Origin: Mikania micrantha
Taxonomy: Eukaryota > Streptophyta > Magnoliopsida > Asterales > Asteraceae
Length of the DNA stretch: 64,000 bases
Reading direction: 5' to 3'
Assembly: GCA_009363875.1 (NCBI GenBank)
Contig: CM018692.1
Coordinates: 93,896,137-93,960,136 of the forward strand
The translations under genes and the position numbers were made by a program. The notes below the pieces were generated by a model. That model saw only the letters and a program-made list of their open reading frames with translations. It ran no database searches and was not told the DNA's origin. How positions within the stretch are numbered: position 1 is the stretch's first letter; every line of letters begins with the position of its first letter. Positions 33,146 through 45,482 of this stretch are shown here, piece after piece.

Positions 33146-33759
33146 TATAACAAAATATCATATCATATCATATCATATAACCATGCGATAAAATTAAAGG
33201 AAAATGTGTCGTACTCGCAACCAAAAACGTCACTACCCCTGCATACTTTTATCATAAGAGATGAGGGTGATGTGGTCCTTCACCATTTTCTTTTGTCCTA
33301 TTTTGTAAATTCAATTGAATTAAATTTGAGACAAATTATGTCCCACATTTTTTTTTTATTTTGAGCAACAAAGAAATTTTTATTTCTCTCAACAAAATCT
33401 AGCAAGGTGCTAATAATCAATACAGATATCAAACGTAAACAAAGTTTACATTAAGAATTTACTCTATTTGTGGCGATCTAAATGTTAGAATTTTAATAAT
33501 AAATATATTTTCTTATTAATTTTGGACCACAATAATTACTCGTATATGTTACGTATAAGATTGTTTTAAATTGCGTTGAAGTTCTGCTATGTGTGAGGAT
33601 CATAATGAACTAAACGGTGTCAAAAAAAAATTTAAGATAAATGAAATATCGATGCTTAAAGTTATGTAGTTTAACATTAATTTTGTATTAAATGTGAGAA
33701 CATATTCACACACTGAAATAGTAATAAACCAATTGTCGGTTTATAAGTAAGAGTTGTTA
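33146..33759. other. No gene seen
   Basis: AT-rich DNA with a short (ATCAT)n run at 33158-33180. No ORF with a domain and no clear repeat termini. Confidence 0.6.
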
Positions 33760-34545
33760 TAGAATTGTTACCATCAACCTTCATCATAGTCATCATCTTG
33801 CCTTAATATTTGCCATACAAATATGTTGCATCAATGTTAGTCACATGTCAAAAATGTTTAATTCCCTGGATATAAGTAGCAAATGTCAAAAATGAATCTA
33901 TGTTCTTCAACCCAAACCTTCTTGATAGCCTAACTTATCATTTATTTTGGCTCGCAAAGCAGTGTTACTAATAAAATGTTCTTGTGCAATGAAAACTTGC
34001 ATCTAGATTTGGACAACCTTGAGTAATGTTACTATGCAAGCAAGTATCGGAGACCAATATACTTTAGTATTTCAAAAGATTTATTTTGTTGTTTACTTGC
34101 ATGAAGTTTCCATTTGCAATCAGATTGCGAATATAACTTACATGTTATGAACCAATTATGTGATCATGATTCAACCACCTCAAAATGTTTGTTTTGCATG
34201 ATATTGTAGAGTTTGATGGCTCTAATAATTTGTTTCTTGTTATTGAAATAATCTTTTCCCAACTCGCAAATCAAACTATTTTTAATATTAAAATATGATG
34301 CTATCTATTTATAACTCGCAAGTCAAACTATTTTTAATATTGAAATATGATGCTATCTATTTATCAATAGTAGTCATGATGTTAATCTCCCCTTTAAATC
34401 AATGCAAGTTGAAGGGAATTGGTTGTACTCATGTGATGTTTCATCTCTATCGACTTGAGTATTATCTTCAACTCCATTTTGATCTAGCATATCATTAACA
34501 TTAGATTCATTGTTCACAATTAAAGATTGATCAGTGGCGGACCTA
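33760..34545 (-). pseudogene. MULE (Mutator-like) transposase N-terminal remnant
   Basis: Conceptual minus-strand reading gives fragments in different frames that follow the MULE N-terminus: an acidic Asn/Asp-rich start (around 34540-34400), then DYFNNKKQIIRAIKLYNIMQ, ITCKLYSQSDCKWKLHASK and EILKYIGL. The pattern of a KCxxxxCxWxLxAS region followed by ExxxYxGxH is characteristic. Stops and frameshifts are frequent, and a 52-bp segment at 34263-34366 is duplicated in tandem. The catalytic domain is missing. A separate MULE transposase relic lies at 59.8-62.2 kb. Confidence 0.6.
34263..34366. repeat. 52-bp tandem duplication in the MULE remnant
   Basis: 34263-34314 and 34315-34366 are near-identical direct copies (CTCGCAAATCAAAC... 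and CTCGCAAGTCAAAC...), differing at a few positions. It postdates inactivation of the transposase. Confidence 0.9.
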
Positions 34546-34855
34546 GAATATATTTTCATGGAGGGTCAGAAAATTTGCGCTAACGATTGTCCATCGTTAA
34601 ATATTTCATTGTCTGTACTGGTTCAAATTGGTTCGGGTCGGGCCACATAAAAAACGATAAACTTAATCAAAATCAAAAATAATAATAAAAGTACGTCAAA
34701 TCGTCATCTCATTGATTAAGATGACATGATAAAATTTGTTATCTTACAACATGATTCGTATGAATATTGTTCAAATTAACAAATTCAAGATTTAAAGAAG
34801 GTTATAGTTAAAGTTTTCTTTTTAAAATGTGTTCCATATTACCAAAATATACTAA

Positions 34856-35687
34856 TCTATACTATATAATAAAAGAAAATAAATTTGTTTATGTGTCAAC
34901 ACCACAACAACTCTTCATAAATTGTTGTCACATGTCAACCTCACGTTTAATTTGAAACAATTATTGACACATGACACATTATAATTAAAAATAATTTAAC
35001 TAATAGTTCATATTTTTGTGTTAAATTAAAATAACTTGAATATTATATATGCTAATTTTACAACTTAAGATACTTTTTTTAATTTCAAGGTATTATGTGC
35101 TACATATTCATATTCTCTTTTAAATAACAAAACATATGTTGCAAAACAATAATAAAAATATTTAAAATTTTATTTTGTTATAAACACATAGTTTGATTTT
35201 ATTTCATAACACCCAAAAATTTATCCTAACAATATTCTTTTTATCTTTTTTTTTTAAAAAAAATATATATCATTGTACATACAAATTATAAAAAAAAAAA
35301 CCTCCAATCTCACTTTTGGACAAAAATGACGAAAGGATTGGTTGAATTAGGATAAGAAGAAGAACACACACACTCTAACGTGAAATGTAAATTAATTGAA
35401 TTATATGGTCTTGATGAAACAAGTTTTTTCACACAGTTAACTATACGTGGTTTTATTCAGAGTTAAAATTAAGGATGTATCTAAAACTTTTAATATTTAA
35501 TATAGATGGTAATATTACTTATAGTACGTCTAATGTTGTATATAAAAAAGTTTTAAAGATTTATAGTTTGCATTTTTAATTATAAAATGCATTTTTATAC
35601 AGTAGATTATGTAATTTATAATAAATATATTTTAATTGTTTAATTTTTTTTACTCAATCAGATGTAACACATAGGTTTATAAGCTAG
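34856..35687 (+). mobile_element. Non-autonomous Helitron with both ends
   Basis: The 5' end TCTATACTATATAATAAAAG (from 34856) is the familiar plant Helitron start, and the 3' end is CTAG at 35684-35687, with host A before and T after, as expected. The usual GC hairpin before CTAG is weak (CAGATGTAACACATAGG) and looks decayed by C-to-T change. About 830 bp, no coding. Just left, 34546-34855 holds CAGTGGCGGACCTAGAA, a word common in plant DNA-transposon ends. Confidence 0.6.
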
Positions 35688-36457
35688 TTATACATAATCA
35701 ACTATGTTTCTCATCATGATAACACATTTCAATTTTTATAATTATACCTAAATGAATAAATCACAAGAAAATTTAACTATTCAACGAATGAATATTGGGC
35801 TATAGGTGATTGAATATTGAATAAAAATTGTTAATTCGTAATTAAGTTTCGTCATGGGTAATGCTTATTGGGTTTTTTGGGTATTAATTTGGTTTTAAAT
35901 TGAGCTTCATTGTGGTCGTTAAAATTTCATGGTGGTCGGTGATAAAATTGACTAAGGTCACAATTGAACACTAAAAAAATGGAAAAGAAAAAAGGAAGCA
36001 AAAGAAAGAAATGGCATCAAAAAATGGAGAATCATATAAAAACAATTGACTAAGATGCCTTAATAAAGCGAGAATCATATAGAAACCGATTGCCTCAGGT
36101 AACACCGGAACACATCGATTTGGCAGACACCACCGATGACACCAACAAACCAAACATAACTTGTAAGTCATGTCACATACTAATAGTTATTTTTTTTATA
36201 AAATAAAATAAAACTAAAAAACATATAATAACACTATTTTAATATATAGTTTATTTTTGATAAAAATAATCCGATGAAATACAACTTAAAAAGTGAGTTG
36301 TAAAGGGAAAAACAATATTTATAAATACTAAACACAAATCTTAGAAAATACATGACATAAATATAGGGGTTATTTGATAGTCTCTTAATAATAATAATAA
36401 TTAAAAGACCATCTCTTAATGATTCATAGTATTTTAATAATTAAGAGCTAACTATTA
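35688..36457. other. No gene seen
   Basis: AT-rich intergenic DNA. The minus ORF at 35971-36171 is short and featureless. Confidence 0.6.
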
Positions 36458-36542
36458 GACTATAAGGTATGCCAAGTGATTGGGTCACTCCACCTATGCG
36501 TCACGTAGGCGCCACATAAGCACTCACTTCAACCACTCACCC

Positions 36543-37081
36543 TAGGGCTGTCATAACGGGTCAGACACGACCCGTTAAGACACGACACGTTAAGACACGA
36601 AACACGAACTGGTAAGACACGAACACGACACGAATTCTTATCGTGTCTGTTTTTTCAAACACGAATACGACCCGTTAAAAACCCATAAACACGAAAAGAC
36701 CCGTTAAGGAACCTGTTAAGAATTAACACGATAAATGACCTGTTAAAGAACCTGTGAAGGAACCTGTTAAATAACTAAGGTTAGACAATTGGAAATTTTT
36801 TAAAGCTAATCGGTTACACATATGGCCATATATTTTATTATATTATTTATTTTAAATTTTAAACAGGTCTTAACGAGTCTTAACTGATCTTAACATGTCT
36901 TTATAGATCTTAACAGGTCTTAACGGGTCTTAGCGGGTTTTACCTGTTTAGACGCGAAAAATAAACAGGTCTTAACGTGTCGACCTGTTTTAGACACGAA
37001 ACATGTTAAGGGTAAACACGAAACATGTTAAAGTCGTGTCGTGTCGTGTTAACATGTTCGTGTCTGAAATTGCCAGCCCTA
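36543..37081. mobile_element. hAT-type MITE, exact 8-bp duplication ACTCACCC
   Basis: The ends are TAGGGCTGTCATAACGGG and, inverted, TAGGGCTGGCAATTTCAG. The 8-bp duplication ACTCACCC is exact at 36535-36542 and 37082-37089. The 539-bp body is packed with GACCCGTTAAGACACGA words near the left and ACGGGTCTTAACAGGT words near the right, like arrays of transposase-binding sites. It is inserted in the PIF-type element. Confidence 0.9.
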
Positions 37082-37313
37082 ACTCACCCCACCATTTTGG
37101 TGGAAATACCCCATTACCCACTCACTCCACGTCATCATTCCTTTTTAAATTAAATTGAGATATAATTTAATAAAAACAAATTACAAATTAATAAAAAAAA
37201 TTACAAACTAATAAAAAAATACAAACTAATAAAAAAAATTAATAAAAAAAAATACAAATTAATAAAAAAAATACAAATTAATTATCTCTATATTTATTAC
37301 GAATTTTATCCTT

Positions 37314-38490
37314 CTACCGCTCGGCAATTTCGCGGTCGAGCCCGGTTAAGTGTTCGGTGTTGGTGAATAGAAGTTGTAACTCTACCAACCGTTGACGCTC
37401 CTGTTTTAATTCGTTAAAGTCACCGATTCGTTGAGATAAGTGTTCTATTCCTTGGTTATAATCCGGGGTCGTTTGAGATGAAGAGCCTCGTCTCGCCCTT
37501 TCTCGGTCGGTTTTTGCGCGATCTCTCCCGGTCGGACGAGTCAAATCCTCTATCTCGTCGTCGTCGTCTTCTTCTTCTTCGTCGAGATCGTTTAGATTTA
37601 TATTCACTCGAGCATCCGACGTGCTGGGGCTATCGGTTGACGATGCTTTTGATCGTTTTGAGGCTGACGTTTGTACAGTCAGGATTCGAATCAAGTTCGG
37701 ACATTTCCTCATAAGCTCCCAACTCCGTTTAAGCGTGAAGGGGGCGTTAAACTCTTCCCGGTATTGATCTTCCGATTCGAGCTCGATCATCGCGTCGCTT
37801 TGGCCGCTCCGACGAGTTTGCCATTTTTTGGAATAAATCCCGTTGAACTTTCTAACCTTTAGGTTCATGTCACGCCATTTGCTAGAGAGCATATCGTTTG
37901 TACGATATTCCCCACGACCCATGGCTTGAAAAAATTGATTTCGGATTTTACTCCAAAAGTCCGGTCCTTTTTGGTTACGACCTATAAACAATTAATAAAA
38001 AAATGTTAACAATTTATAAAAAAAATAATAAAAATTTTAAAAAACTAAAAGGAAAGTAATTACCAACAATTGGATCTTCCGACACATCGATCCAAGCTTT
38101 TGTAAGTTGAAACTCTTCCTCCGTAGTCCATTTTTCTATACGGGATGAACCTCCCACAGCGGGTTCGGTATCCACATCTTGTTTCTTTCTGTGTCTACGC
38201 CTTTGTTTTGGTTGCGTGCTTGGACCGGCATTTGTAGTGGGTTGAGTCTCGGGTACAACTTCATCCTGAGATAATTGTCCAAACCCGTGCGGTTGTTGAC
38301 TCGAATCATAATCGGCGAATGTATTAAACCCTTGTTGTGGGCTTGAATCAAAATTCGGTCGATAACAGTTTGAATCAAAAAAAGGATTTATTGGAGAAGG
38401 GCTAAAGACCCAATTCGGAGGTGGCGTGTTAGGGTTTCGGTTAGGTGGAGTGTTTGGGTTATAGTAATTTGGGTTTTGGTTGGGATCCAT
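37314..38490 (-). CDS. Myb/SANT-like (trihelix-type) DNA-binding protein, PIF/Harbinger ORF1 type
   Basis: Two exons on the minus strand, 38490-38064 and 37981-37314, with an 82-bp GT-AG intron (38063-37982). The joined CDS is 1095 nt, 364 residues, with no internal stop. The start is the first Met (MDPNQNPNYYNP). Residues about 1-90 are Asn/Pro/Gln-rich, and a basic patch QRRRHRKK follows. A Myb/SANT-like helix bundle (about 115-205) has the usual Trp residues in KWTTEEEFQLTKAW, DFWSKI and SKWRDM. Then come a region with RSGQSDAMI and ELMRKCP, an acidic run DEEEEDDDDE, and a Lys/Arg-Glu-rich C-terminus likely to form a coiled coil. Proteins of this kind, often labelled NAM-associated or GST-T3-like, are encoded beside PIF/Harbinger transposases and help them bind DNA and enter the nucleus. 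No transposase is present here. The intact frame could reflect a recent insertion or a retained role. Confidence 0.8.
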
Positions 38491-38852
38491 GGAAATTATT
38501 TTTTTGGTTAAGAAATTTTGAAATGGGAAGAGTGGGTATTTTTTTGTGTTGAATGTTTGAAATGGGAAGTTAAAATTTTTTTGGGTTTAATGTTTGAATG
38601 ATTTAAATAGGTAAAAAAAAATTTTTTTCCTTCACCAACGGCTCCCTCCAACGTTCCAATCGAGCCCTCACGCCCGTTGCTGCTCCCACGCCCCATCTCC
38701 CACGCCCCTCCCACGCCCATTCACAAGGCATACCGGCCAGCCTTAGTCTAAATGATTAAGAAGTAATATAAAAAGTTAATCTTTTGACTATTCAAACTTA
38801 AGGTTAGCTTTTAAACATTAAGAGATTACGAACCGTTTATAGGTATTATTTT

Positions 38853-39133
38853 AAGAGTAAATTACTGATATGGTTCTTGTGGTTTGCTGTTATTTCACTT
38901 TTAGTCCATATCTTTCATGAATTACTCATATAGTCCCAAATTTTAAACACTTGTAACACATATAGTACTTAAGTCACAAAATTAACCTCAAATAATTGAC
39001 CAAATTATCCTTAAAAAGGACTATATGTATTACAAATGTTCAAAGTTTGGGACTATATTGATAATTTATGAAACATAAGTACCAAAAGTGAAATACTAGC
39101 AAAACACATGAACCATCTTGGTAATTTACTCTT
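38853..39133. mobile_element. Foldback MITE (AAGAGTAAATTAC ends)
   Basis: The arms are inverted. The left reads AAGAGTAAATTACTGATATG..., and the right reverse-complement reads AAAGAGTAAATTACCAAGATG.... Both contain GTGAAA, GGACTATATG-like and CATATAGTCC words. About 280 bp, no ORF. It lies about 500 bp upstream of the ACR11-type gene. The target duplication is not clear. Confidence 0.7.
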
Positions 39134-39644
39134 TTTTTGATGACATTATAAAAATACTAAACAACCCCTAAGTTTTCCCATATCAATGTTCACATCCTTT
39201 TTCCTATTAAATAGTTATAACTCTTATAAAATAATAAGATTAAATAATAATATATTATCTCTAATTTTTACAAATTAAAAAAATATATTATAACTATAGT
39301 AATCAAAATACTCTTTCATGAAAACAACTTTTAGAAAAAAGATTTAAAAGACAAAAAATAACAAATTCTGACTTTTAAAACAATCAGATTTTTATAAAGG
39401 ATTAACAAATTTTTATTTTTAAATATTTAGTTATTTTTTTATGTACTAAAGTGAATATTTAGTCCATAGAAACACGCTCCTTTACAAATGGCGGATATCA
39501 CTAGAGCGAAAACTACATCTATCCTTCATCTTCAATCCACACTCCACCATTTTCGTCCCCACAATATCCCTACCCATTCTCACCTCGGCATGCTCATCTG
39601 ATACACAATCCTTATTTTTCATTCCACTTTTCTTCTGCTCATTC

Positions 39645-42600
39645 ATGGCTATCGCCATGGCTTCTTCTGGTTCTACTCTTGGAGTTTACACCAAACTAGT
39701 TGCATTAGAAAAGCAATTCATACCCAAAACTGCATTCTTTGGATGTTCTTTCGGTTTAGATCCTGTTAAACATCTATCTAATTCAACAAAATCAAGGTAC
39801 CTTATTCAGTTCTCTGTTCATAATTTTGGGTTTTTGTTAGAATCAATCCAGGAGTTTGATTAAGTTCTGGATTGCTAGATTTTTCTGTAATTGATCCAAC
39901 AATTACTGATTTATGCAATTATTTTTTTTATCTCTACTCGTATGGGTTCTAACTGATTCATCAATTGTTAATTAGTGACTTTTGTGATTAAGCTTGTAGT
40001 AATTGGTAACTTTTTGTGCGTTTTCTGATTGAATCCTGGGAGTGTTAGTTTTTGCTGTAATTGATCCAATCAACATCAAATTGATGATTTTGGTAGTTCT
40101 AATTTTCTAATTGTATTGTGTTGTTCTAACTGATCGATTGATCGTTAATTGAAATATGATTCACTAATCTGGACCTGATTAGGGGATGATTGGACATGCG
40201 ATGTACATTTGATTATTGACAGAAATGTAAGATCAGTTTCCAGTGATTGGCAATATAAAGCTATCAGAAATTTGATTATTGACAGAAATATAAAGCTACT
40301 TATAGATTTAGTTGTTTGATTATTGGTGATAGTGATTGTGATCAATATAAAATTTGATCAGTTAATTATATAATTCTGATTTTAGTTGTTTGAGGTTCAA
40401 TAATTACTATTAAGCACATATCCAAATACTCTCGAAACGGTTTGACACGTGCATATTGCAATCAATACATTAGATTTAGGATTCGTGTTCTAATTTTTGA
40501 TTTGGGTTTCTACCCAGATTGTCATATTCATTGAGTACTATGATTCCAAAAGCATCAGCCACAGCTATTGAGGTATCAAGCTAAGGGATCTGGTAAACAT
40601 TTTATTGCAGATCTCTTTAATTTTATTATTAATTTGACTAGCTATTTTATTTTCAGGATGGAAGCTATCAGGAAACTGATGTGGTTCCAACACCCAAAGT
40701 TATAATTGACCAGGACTCTGACCCGAATGCGACTGTGGTAGAGATTACATTTGGGGATCGCCTTGGAGCTCTTCTTGATACTGTATAAAAATCTTGACTT
40801 TTTGTCATATGAATGCTTGTTATTTTATGTGTATCAAGAGTGGCAAGATGAGCAGGTTGGGTAACAGTTCAAATGGGTTCAGGTTTAAACAAATCATTTT
40901 CTAGTATTTTTACTGATTCAAAAATATCAGGGTCAGGATTGGCTGCAAAATTTATTAGTCCTTTTTCCATTTTTTTAAAATATAAAGAAGATTTTGAAAT
41001 AATACCCTACTGATTTTCACTAAATTCACATATTGGTGCCTCATGCACCGGGTTTGCCCTTTTTTGTACTTTTTATAGAAAAGAGTTTGAACCACTTTCA
41101 ACCTGTTTGACCCGTTCTTCTTTTATCGAACCTTATCGTGCCTATTTGACCCTTTTGAGAATTGAGATAAAAAACACAACTTTAATCAACCTTTTCATAA
41201 AATAAGGGTTCAAAATGTCCAAATCTAACGTGTATGGTTTGCTAGTATAAGATCATAATGTAAAGAATATTTTAGTCCCAAAAGGAAAATTATAATCAAT
41301 TTGTACATTTTGCTACTTAGTACAATCTTTGGCTTCACTACAATCAAAGATTATGGGGAAATGTATGTGCAGATGAATGCTCTTAAAAATCTTGGACTAA
41401 ACGTTGTCAAAGCGAACGTTTTTCTGGATTCTTCTGGGAAGCATAACACGTTTTCAATCACTAAAGCGTAAGTATTGAACTTTAATATCTTTTCTTGGTT
41501 TACATGTTTAATGATTAAGTTTGTTAAATATTGTAAAACGTGATTACTGCATACTACTAGACGTTATAATCAGTTTCATAATGTTAGTACCCATGTTGTT
41601 AGTCCTTGAATTTTTTAAATATTTTTGGCCAAAATTATCACTTTTTTTTTTTGCAGCTCAACTGGACGTAAAGTTGATGACCCTGAGTTGCTTGAGGTGA
41701 TCCGCCTAACAATTATCAGCAATCTTTTAGAATATCACCCGGTATTACACCAATTATGCATATTTATAAAATATATAAACTCATAAATTAAGGCTATTTG
41801 TTGAGTTGATGACATTAATGGTTCAGGAATCAAGTGCCCAATTAGCTATGGGAGAAGCCTTTGGAGTTGAAGCACCGGTGCAAAAGGTACTATAATGCCT
41901 GTCTTTTTGATTTATAAATGATTAAATTCATGAAATATACTTTCTTGTTATGTAAATTAGAATAATGAAATTTTGGATATCCAATGAAACTACAATGTTG
42001 TCAGTTTCTTGCAATTTTCAAGCCAAAATGACTAGTTTGCCCTTTTCCATGCTTCTCTTTTTAGTACCTAACTACCTACAAAGGGGCATTTTGGGTGTGT
42101 AGCCATTCAATACCGTTAATAGTTTCTTTTAGGGGTTCCCTGTTAATGGTTACAATGTTCTTGGTTTCTCTCATAATTATAAGCTAAAATGACCGTTTTA
42201 TCCTTTAGTTTGGTCTTTTTGGGCACAACATTTCTGTTTGTTCCTAATTACGAAACGGCAATTTGGGTATTTAGCTATTCAATAAAATTACAATCAGTAA
42301 TTTTCGTTTCAGAACTGCCAGCGATGATTGCACATTGTAAAGGTAAAATGACCTAGCTGCCCGTGTTTATGTGTTTGTTGTTGTTCCTCTAGCCTTCTTT
42401 AAAGGGTAGTCTAGGCATTAGGCTAATAATGTAACTATTATTGTTTGGTTGATCTTAATTAACGAGTTTTGAACTTCCTCAGCTGGATGTTGACATAGCA
42501 ACCCGTATCCAAATCTACGATGATAGCCCTGATCGAAGGTATAATGAATTTTAAAGTAAAAAAAAAAAAAAAACTAAATTGAATTCTAAAAATCAAACTT

Positions 42601-43957
42601 TAACCTCCTTTTGACGTTATATCATGCAGTCTGCTATCAGTTGAAACAGCAGATAGGCCTGGATTGCTGGTAGATCTTGTTAAAATTGTCACTGATATAA
42701 ATGTTGCAGTTGAGTCAGGAGAGTTTGATACTGAGGTATTTTTTTCTTTTATTAAACAGATTCTCCTTATGATATGATCATATTAGACTATCAGTTCCAT
42801 ACTAGATTGGGCTCAGGTCTGGCCCAATCGTAGGTAGGTTCAGCCTTTAGGCCTGATCCAGCACATAGCCCCCTCCTTGATAAAGGTCTGGTGTTCCAGT
42901 TCAAATCAAGCTGGTGGTTAGTAAATGTTTGGTCGAATACTAAGTGACTAATTTTACATGTATGAGTTGTGATGACCTATCCCCAAGATTGGGCTCAACT
43001 CTGGGCTGGCCTAGCTGGGTTTGGTCCATTGGGCCTGATCCAGCCCACAACCCCCTCCTTTTTGAAGACCTGATTTTCCAGTTCAAATTAAACTGGTGAT
43101 TCATCTGAGTGGCTTCCCTTTTGGAACCATGAACCGATTCGATCAATAGGTTTGAATTTTTTTAATTTGTATTGAACCATATATCATTCCAAGCCAAACC
43201 AATAGTTTGCTCCAATTTTGAAACAATGATCAAGTTGCTAACAAGTAACAATTGTGAGCGTTCACTGGTCCGTGGACGAACTGATTTTGGGCCTGTTTTT
43301 CAAGAACCTAGCAGAAAAATAGTCAGTTCCTGATTTCTCTGTGGGACCAACTTTTGCACTCAGTTTTTTTTTTTTGAATACCAGAAGGCAGAGATGGGCT
43401 AAAAAACTAATTGATAACGTAAACTGACAACATTTCATTCCCAAACTGGTTTGGAGGAGAAACTGGATCCAACCCGATCCAAACTTCAAACCAATTTCAA
43501 CGTGGTTAAATCCGAACCAAACCAATTTCAATCAGTTTTCAACCCAATTTGATTTCAAATAAAGCTGTTGTTTAAGTATTGCTGACTCAAACCAAATCAG
43601 TTTCAAGCCGAACCATTTTTGGCCAAGAACTCGATTTGTACACCTCTAGGGAGGGGCTTGTGTATTATAGTTAAGAAAACAGATCCAAGCAAGCTGATTA
43701 AAATTACATCACATCCCCCAATCTAAACTAAACTGTATCTTGATGCAGGGTTTGTTGGCCAAAGCCAAATTTCACGTTAGTTACAAGGGTAAAGCTCTCA
43801 TCAAACCGCTTCAACAGGTAAACCCGACACGAAAATGTGGAAATATGTTATTTTGCTTGATAAACCTTTTGTTCAAATGCAAACTTTCTTCCAGGTCGTC
43901 ACCAATAGTTTACGTTACTTTCTGAGGCGGCCAACCACCGAGGAGTCGAGTTTTTGA
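39645..43957 (+). CDS. ACR11: ACT domain-containing protein, plastid ACR11 type
   Basis: Ten exons, all GT-AG: 39645-39796, 40518-40572, 40657-40782, 41373-41467, 41657-41741, 41827-41886, 42483-42538, 42630-42735, 43749-43817 and 43895-43957. The total is 867 nt, 288 residues, close to the length I recall for Arabidopsis ACR11. The start MAIAMASSG opens a Ser/Lys-rich, acid-poor N-terminus typical of a plastid transit peptide. ACT domain 1 is about residues 92-170 (ITFGDRLGALLDT, LNVVKANVFLDSSG) and ACT domain 2 about 210-285 (VETADRPGLLVDLVKIVTD, FHVSYKGKALIKPLQQ). The protein ends PTTEESSF. Tandem ACT proteins of this family sense small ligands such as amino acids; Arabidopsis ACR11 acts in chloroplasts in the glutamine synthetase/Fd-GOGAT step. 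A pyrimidine-rich stretch (39500-39644) is the probable 5' UTR. The sister ACR12 is the main alternative. No defect is seen. Confidence 0.92.
42804..43100. repeat. Imperfect ~115-bp direct duplication in ACR11 intron 8
   Basis: 42804-42918 and 42986-43100 share AGATTGGGCTCA, GGCCTGATCCAGC, CCCCCTCCTT and CCAGTTCAAAT in the same order. Intron 8 (42736-43748, about 1 kb) is the longest of the gene. Its remaining part (43140-43660) is rich in AACCAAACCAATTTCAA words and ends near TTGTACACCTCTAGGG, resembling a hAT-type terminus, but a matching left end was not found. Confidence 0.6.
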
Positions 43958-44430
43958 AAACAAAACGGTATCGTGTCACTAAGAAAAATGCAGTCTATAT
44001 GTGGGACGATGGTGTTGTAGTGTTTAAGAAAATACTTGGGAGTTTACGTTACAAATTGTAAAGTTATTTACATTTATATGATACCAAAAATCTACATTTA
44101 TGGTCTTAACAAATGTTTCAAATCCTACCTGGGTAGTTACTAGTTTAAAAAGTCGATGTAAACGAGTCTAGGTGGCTCATGAGGTCCTGCGGATCAACTT
44201 GTAAAATGTTTGAGTCGAAACGAACTTAAATGAGTTCAAGACCAAGCTTATATTTTAGCTGTTTAATACGAGTTCAATCATGAGCTTCACATGTTAGGTT
44301 TAGAGTTTAAGGTTTGAGCTAGAGCTAACTCAGGAGTCAAAAGGAGTTTTTTTATTTATGTAATTTTTAATTGTTAAATATATATGTATTTAAATAAACA
44401 AACAAACTTACCTAGTATATTTCTACTTTT
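43958..44430 (+). other. 3' flank of ACR11
   Basis: 43958 to roughly 44090 is the likely 3' UTR, but no canonical AATAAA is evident. 44140-44340 has repeated GAGTTCAAG/TGAGCT words without recognisable termini. No further gene. Confidence 0.5.
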
Positions 44431-44520
44431 CAGTAGGGTCTGGGGGAATGATAGACACAAACATCACCCCTATCCCAGTTGGGATAGAGATGCTGCTTCG
44501 AAAGAGTCCTCGGCTCAAAG
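44431..44520 (-). mobile_element. Au-type SINE 3' part, antisense
   Basis: The plus strand reads CAGTAGGGTCTGGGGGAATG, ACCCCTATCCCAG, GGGATAGAGATGCTGC and CCTCGGCTC. This is the reverse complement of the conserved Au SINE 3' half, longer than the copy at 16967-17035. It is the nearest mobile element 3' of ACR11. Confidence 0.65.
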
Positions 44521-45482
44521 TTACCGTTTGAAGTTGATCATCCCAACATTTTTAATGTTATTTTCACAAAATAAGTAAAATAACGTTAAAATTAGTGCAA
44601 TTTTACTTTGTCTCATTGAGGGCCACATATATATACATTATATGTGTGCACTACAAATAGGGCGTAAATATATATGTATTTAAATAATTATTGTATATTA
44701 AAACAATTAAATTATACATAGTATGTTGTATTTAAAATATACTAGATTAGAAATCTATGTATTACCTGGATTCAACAAATCTAACTTGTTAAAACCGTTA
44801 AATTTTCTTTCCTATTACTTGGGTTTAATAAATATAAATGTTTGAATTTTGTATATGCTATTATTATTACTACTATTACTAGTGGCGGCGGCAGCGGCGG
44901 GTTCGTTAGACCTTTTTAATTTGATTATTGTTTTTCCGGGTTTTTTTTTTTAATTTCAACTTACGTTTTTTTAGATGTAACATTCTCTTTTCAAAAGTTT
45001 AGTAATAATCTTAAAAAAGGATAGAAAATGAAATTGATTGTATGAAGAAATACAAAAAAGAATTATGCTATTGTATTAATATTATAATTAATTTATTTTG
45101 ATAATTTGAGAATAAGTATGAAATGTTAAAAATCATATGAGTCGTTATTAATTTGTCTTTTTTGTTTCTAATACAAAGTAACACAGAAAAAAAAAATTCA
45201 ACAAAATAAATTAACTTATATTACTTAAATTAAGAATAAAAGATTTAATAAGCATATAGTTTATTATTCTAAATATACTTGTTTATTATTTATCAATACA
45301 AAAATATTAACAAGAGAAAGACGCATGAAAGTCAGAAATTGTTTTCGACAAATAAAAAATTAATATATATAATTGAAGTTGATGAAATTAAATAGTAAAA
45401 TATAAATATTAAATAGGTAGTGGGTCCCCATTATATTATATATATATATATATATATATTCAATAGTAAATATATATATAGA
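44521..45482. other. No gene seen
   Basis: AT-rich DNA with a short GGCGGC run at 44884-44900 and (TA)n at 45437-45480. No supported ORF. Confidence 0.6.

Larger units (their letters stand above)
36458..38748 (-). mobile_element. PIF/Harbinger-type element carrying a Myb-like gene
   Basis: The left end GACTATAAGGTATGCC and right end GGCATACCGGCCAGCCTTAGTC are inverted relative to each other (GACTA..., GGTATGCC shared). Flanking trinucleotides are TTA and TAA, a mismatch at one base from the expected TWA duplication. Both ends resemble those of the 287-bp MITE at 6697-6983. Inside are an intact Myb/SANT-like gene on the minus strand and a nested hAT MITE, but no transposase. The element is therefore non-autonomous yet still encodes the DNA-binding partner. 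Confidence 0.65.

Noticed and set aside
39645..39863. Single-exon 72-residue ORF
   Set aside because: It runs past the GT donor at 39797 into intron 1; it is exon 1 of the ACR11-type gene.
43632..43652. hAT-type right end in ACR11 intron 8
   Set aside because: TTGTACACCTCTAGGG resembles a terminus, but no matching left end or 8-bp duplication was found.
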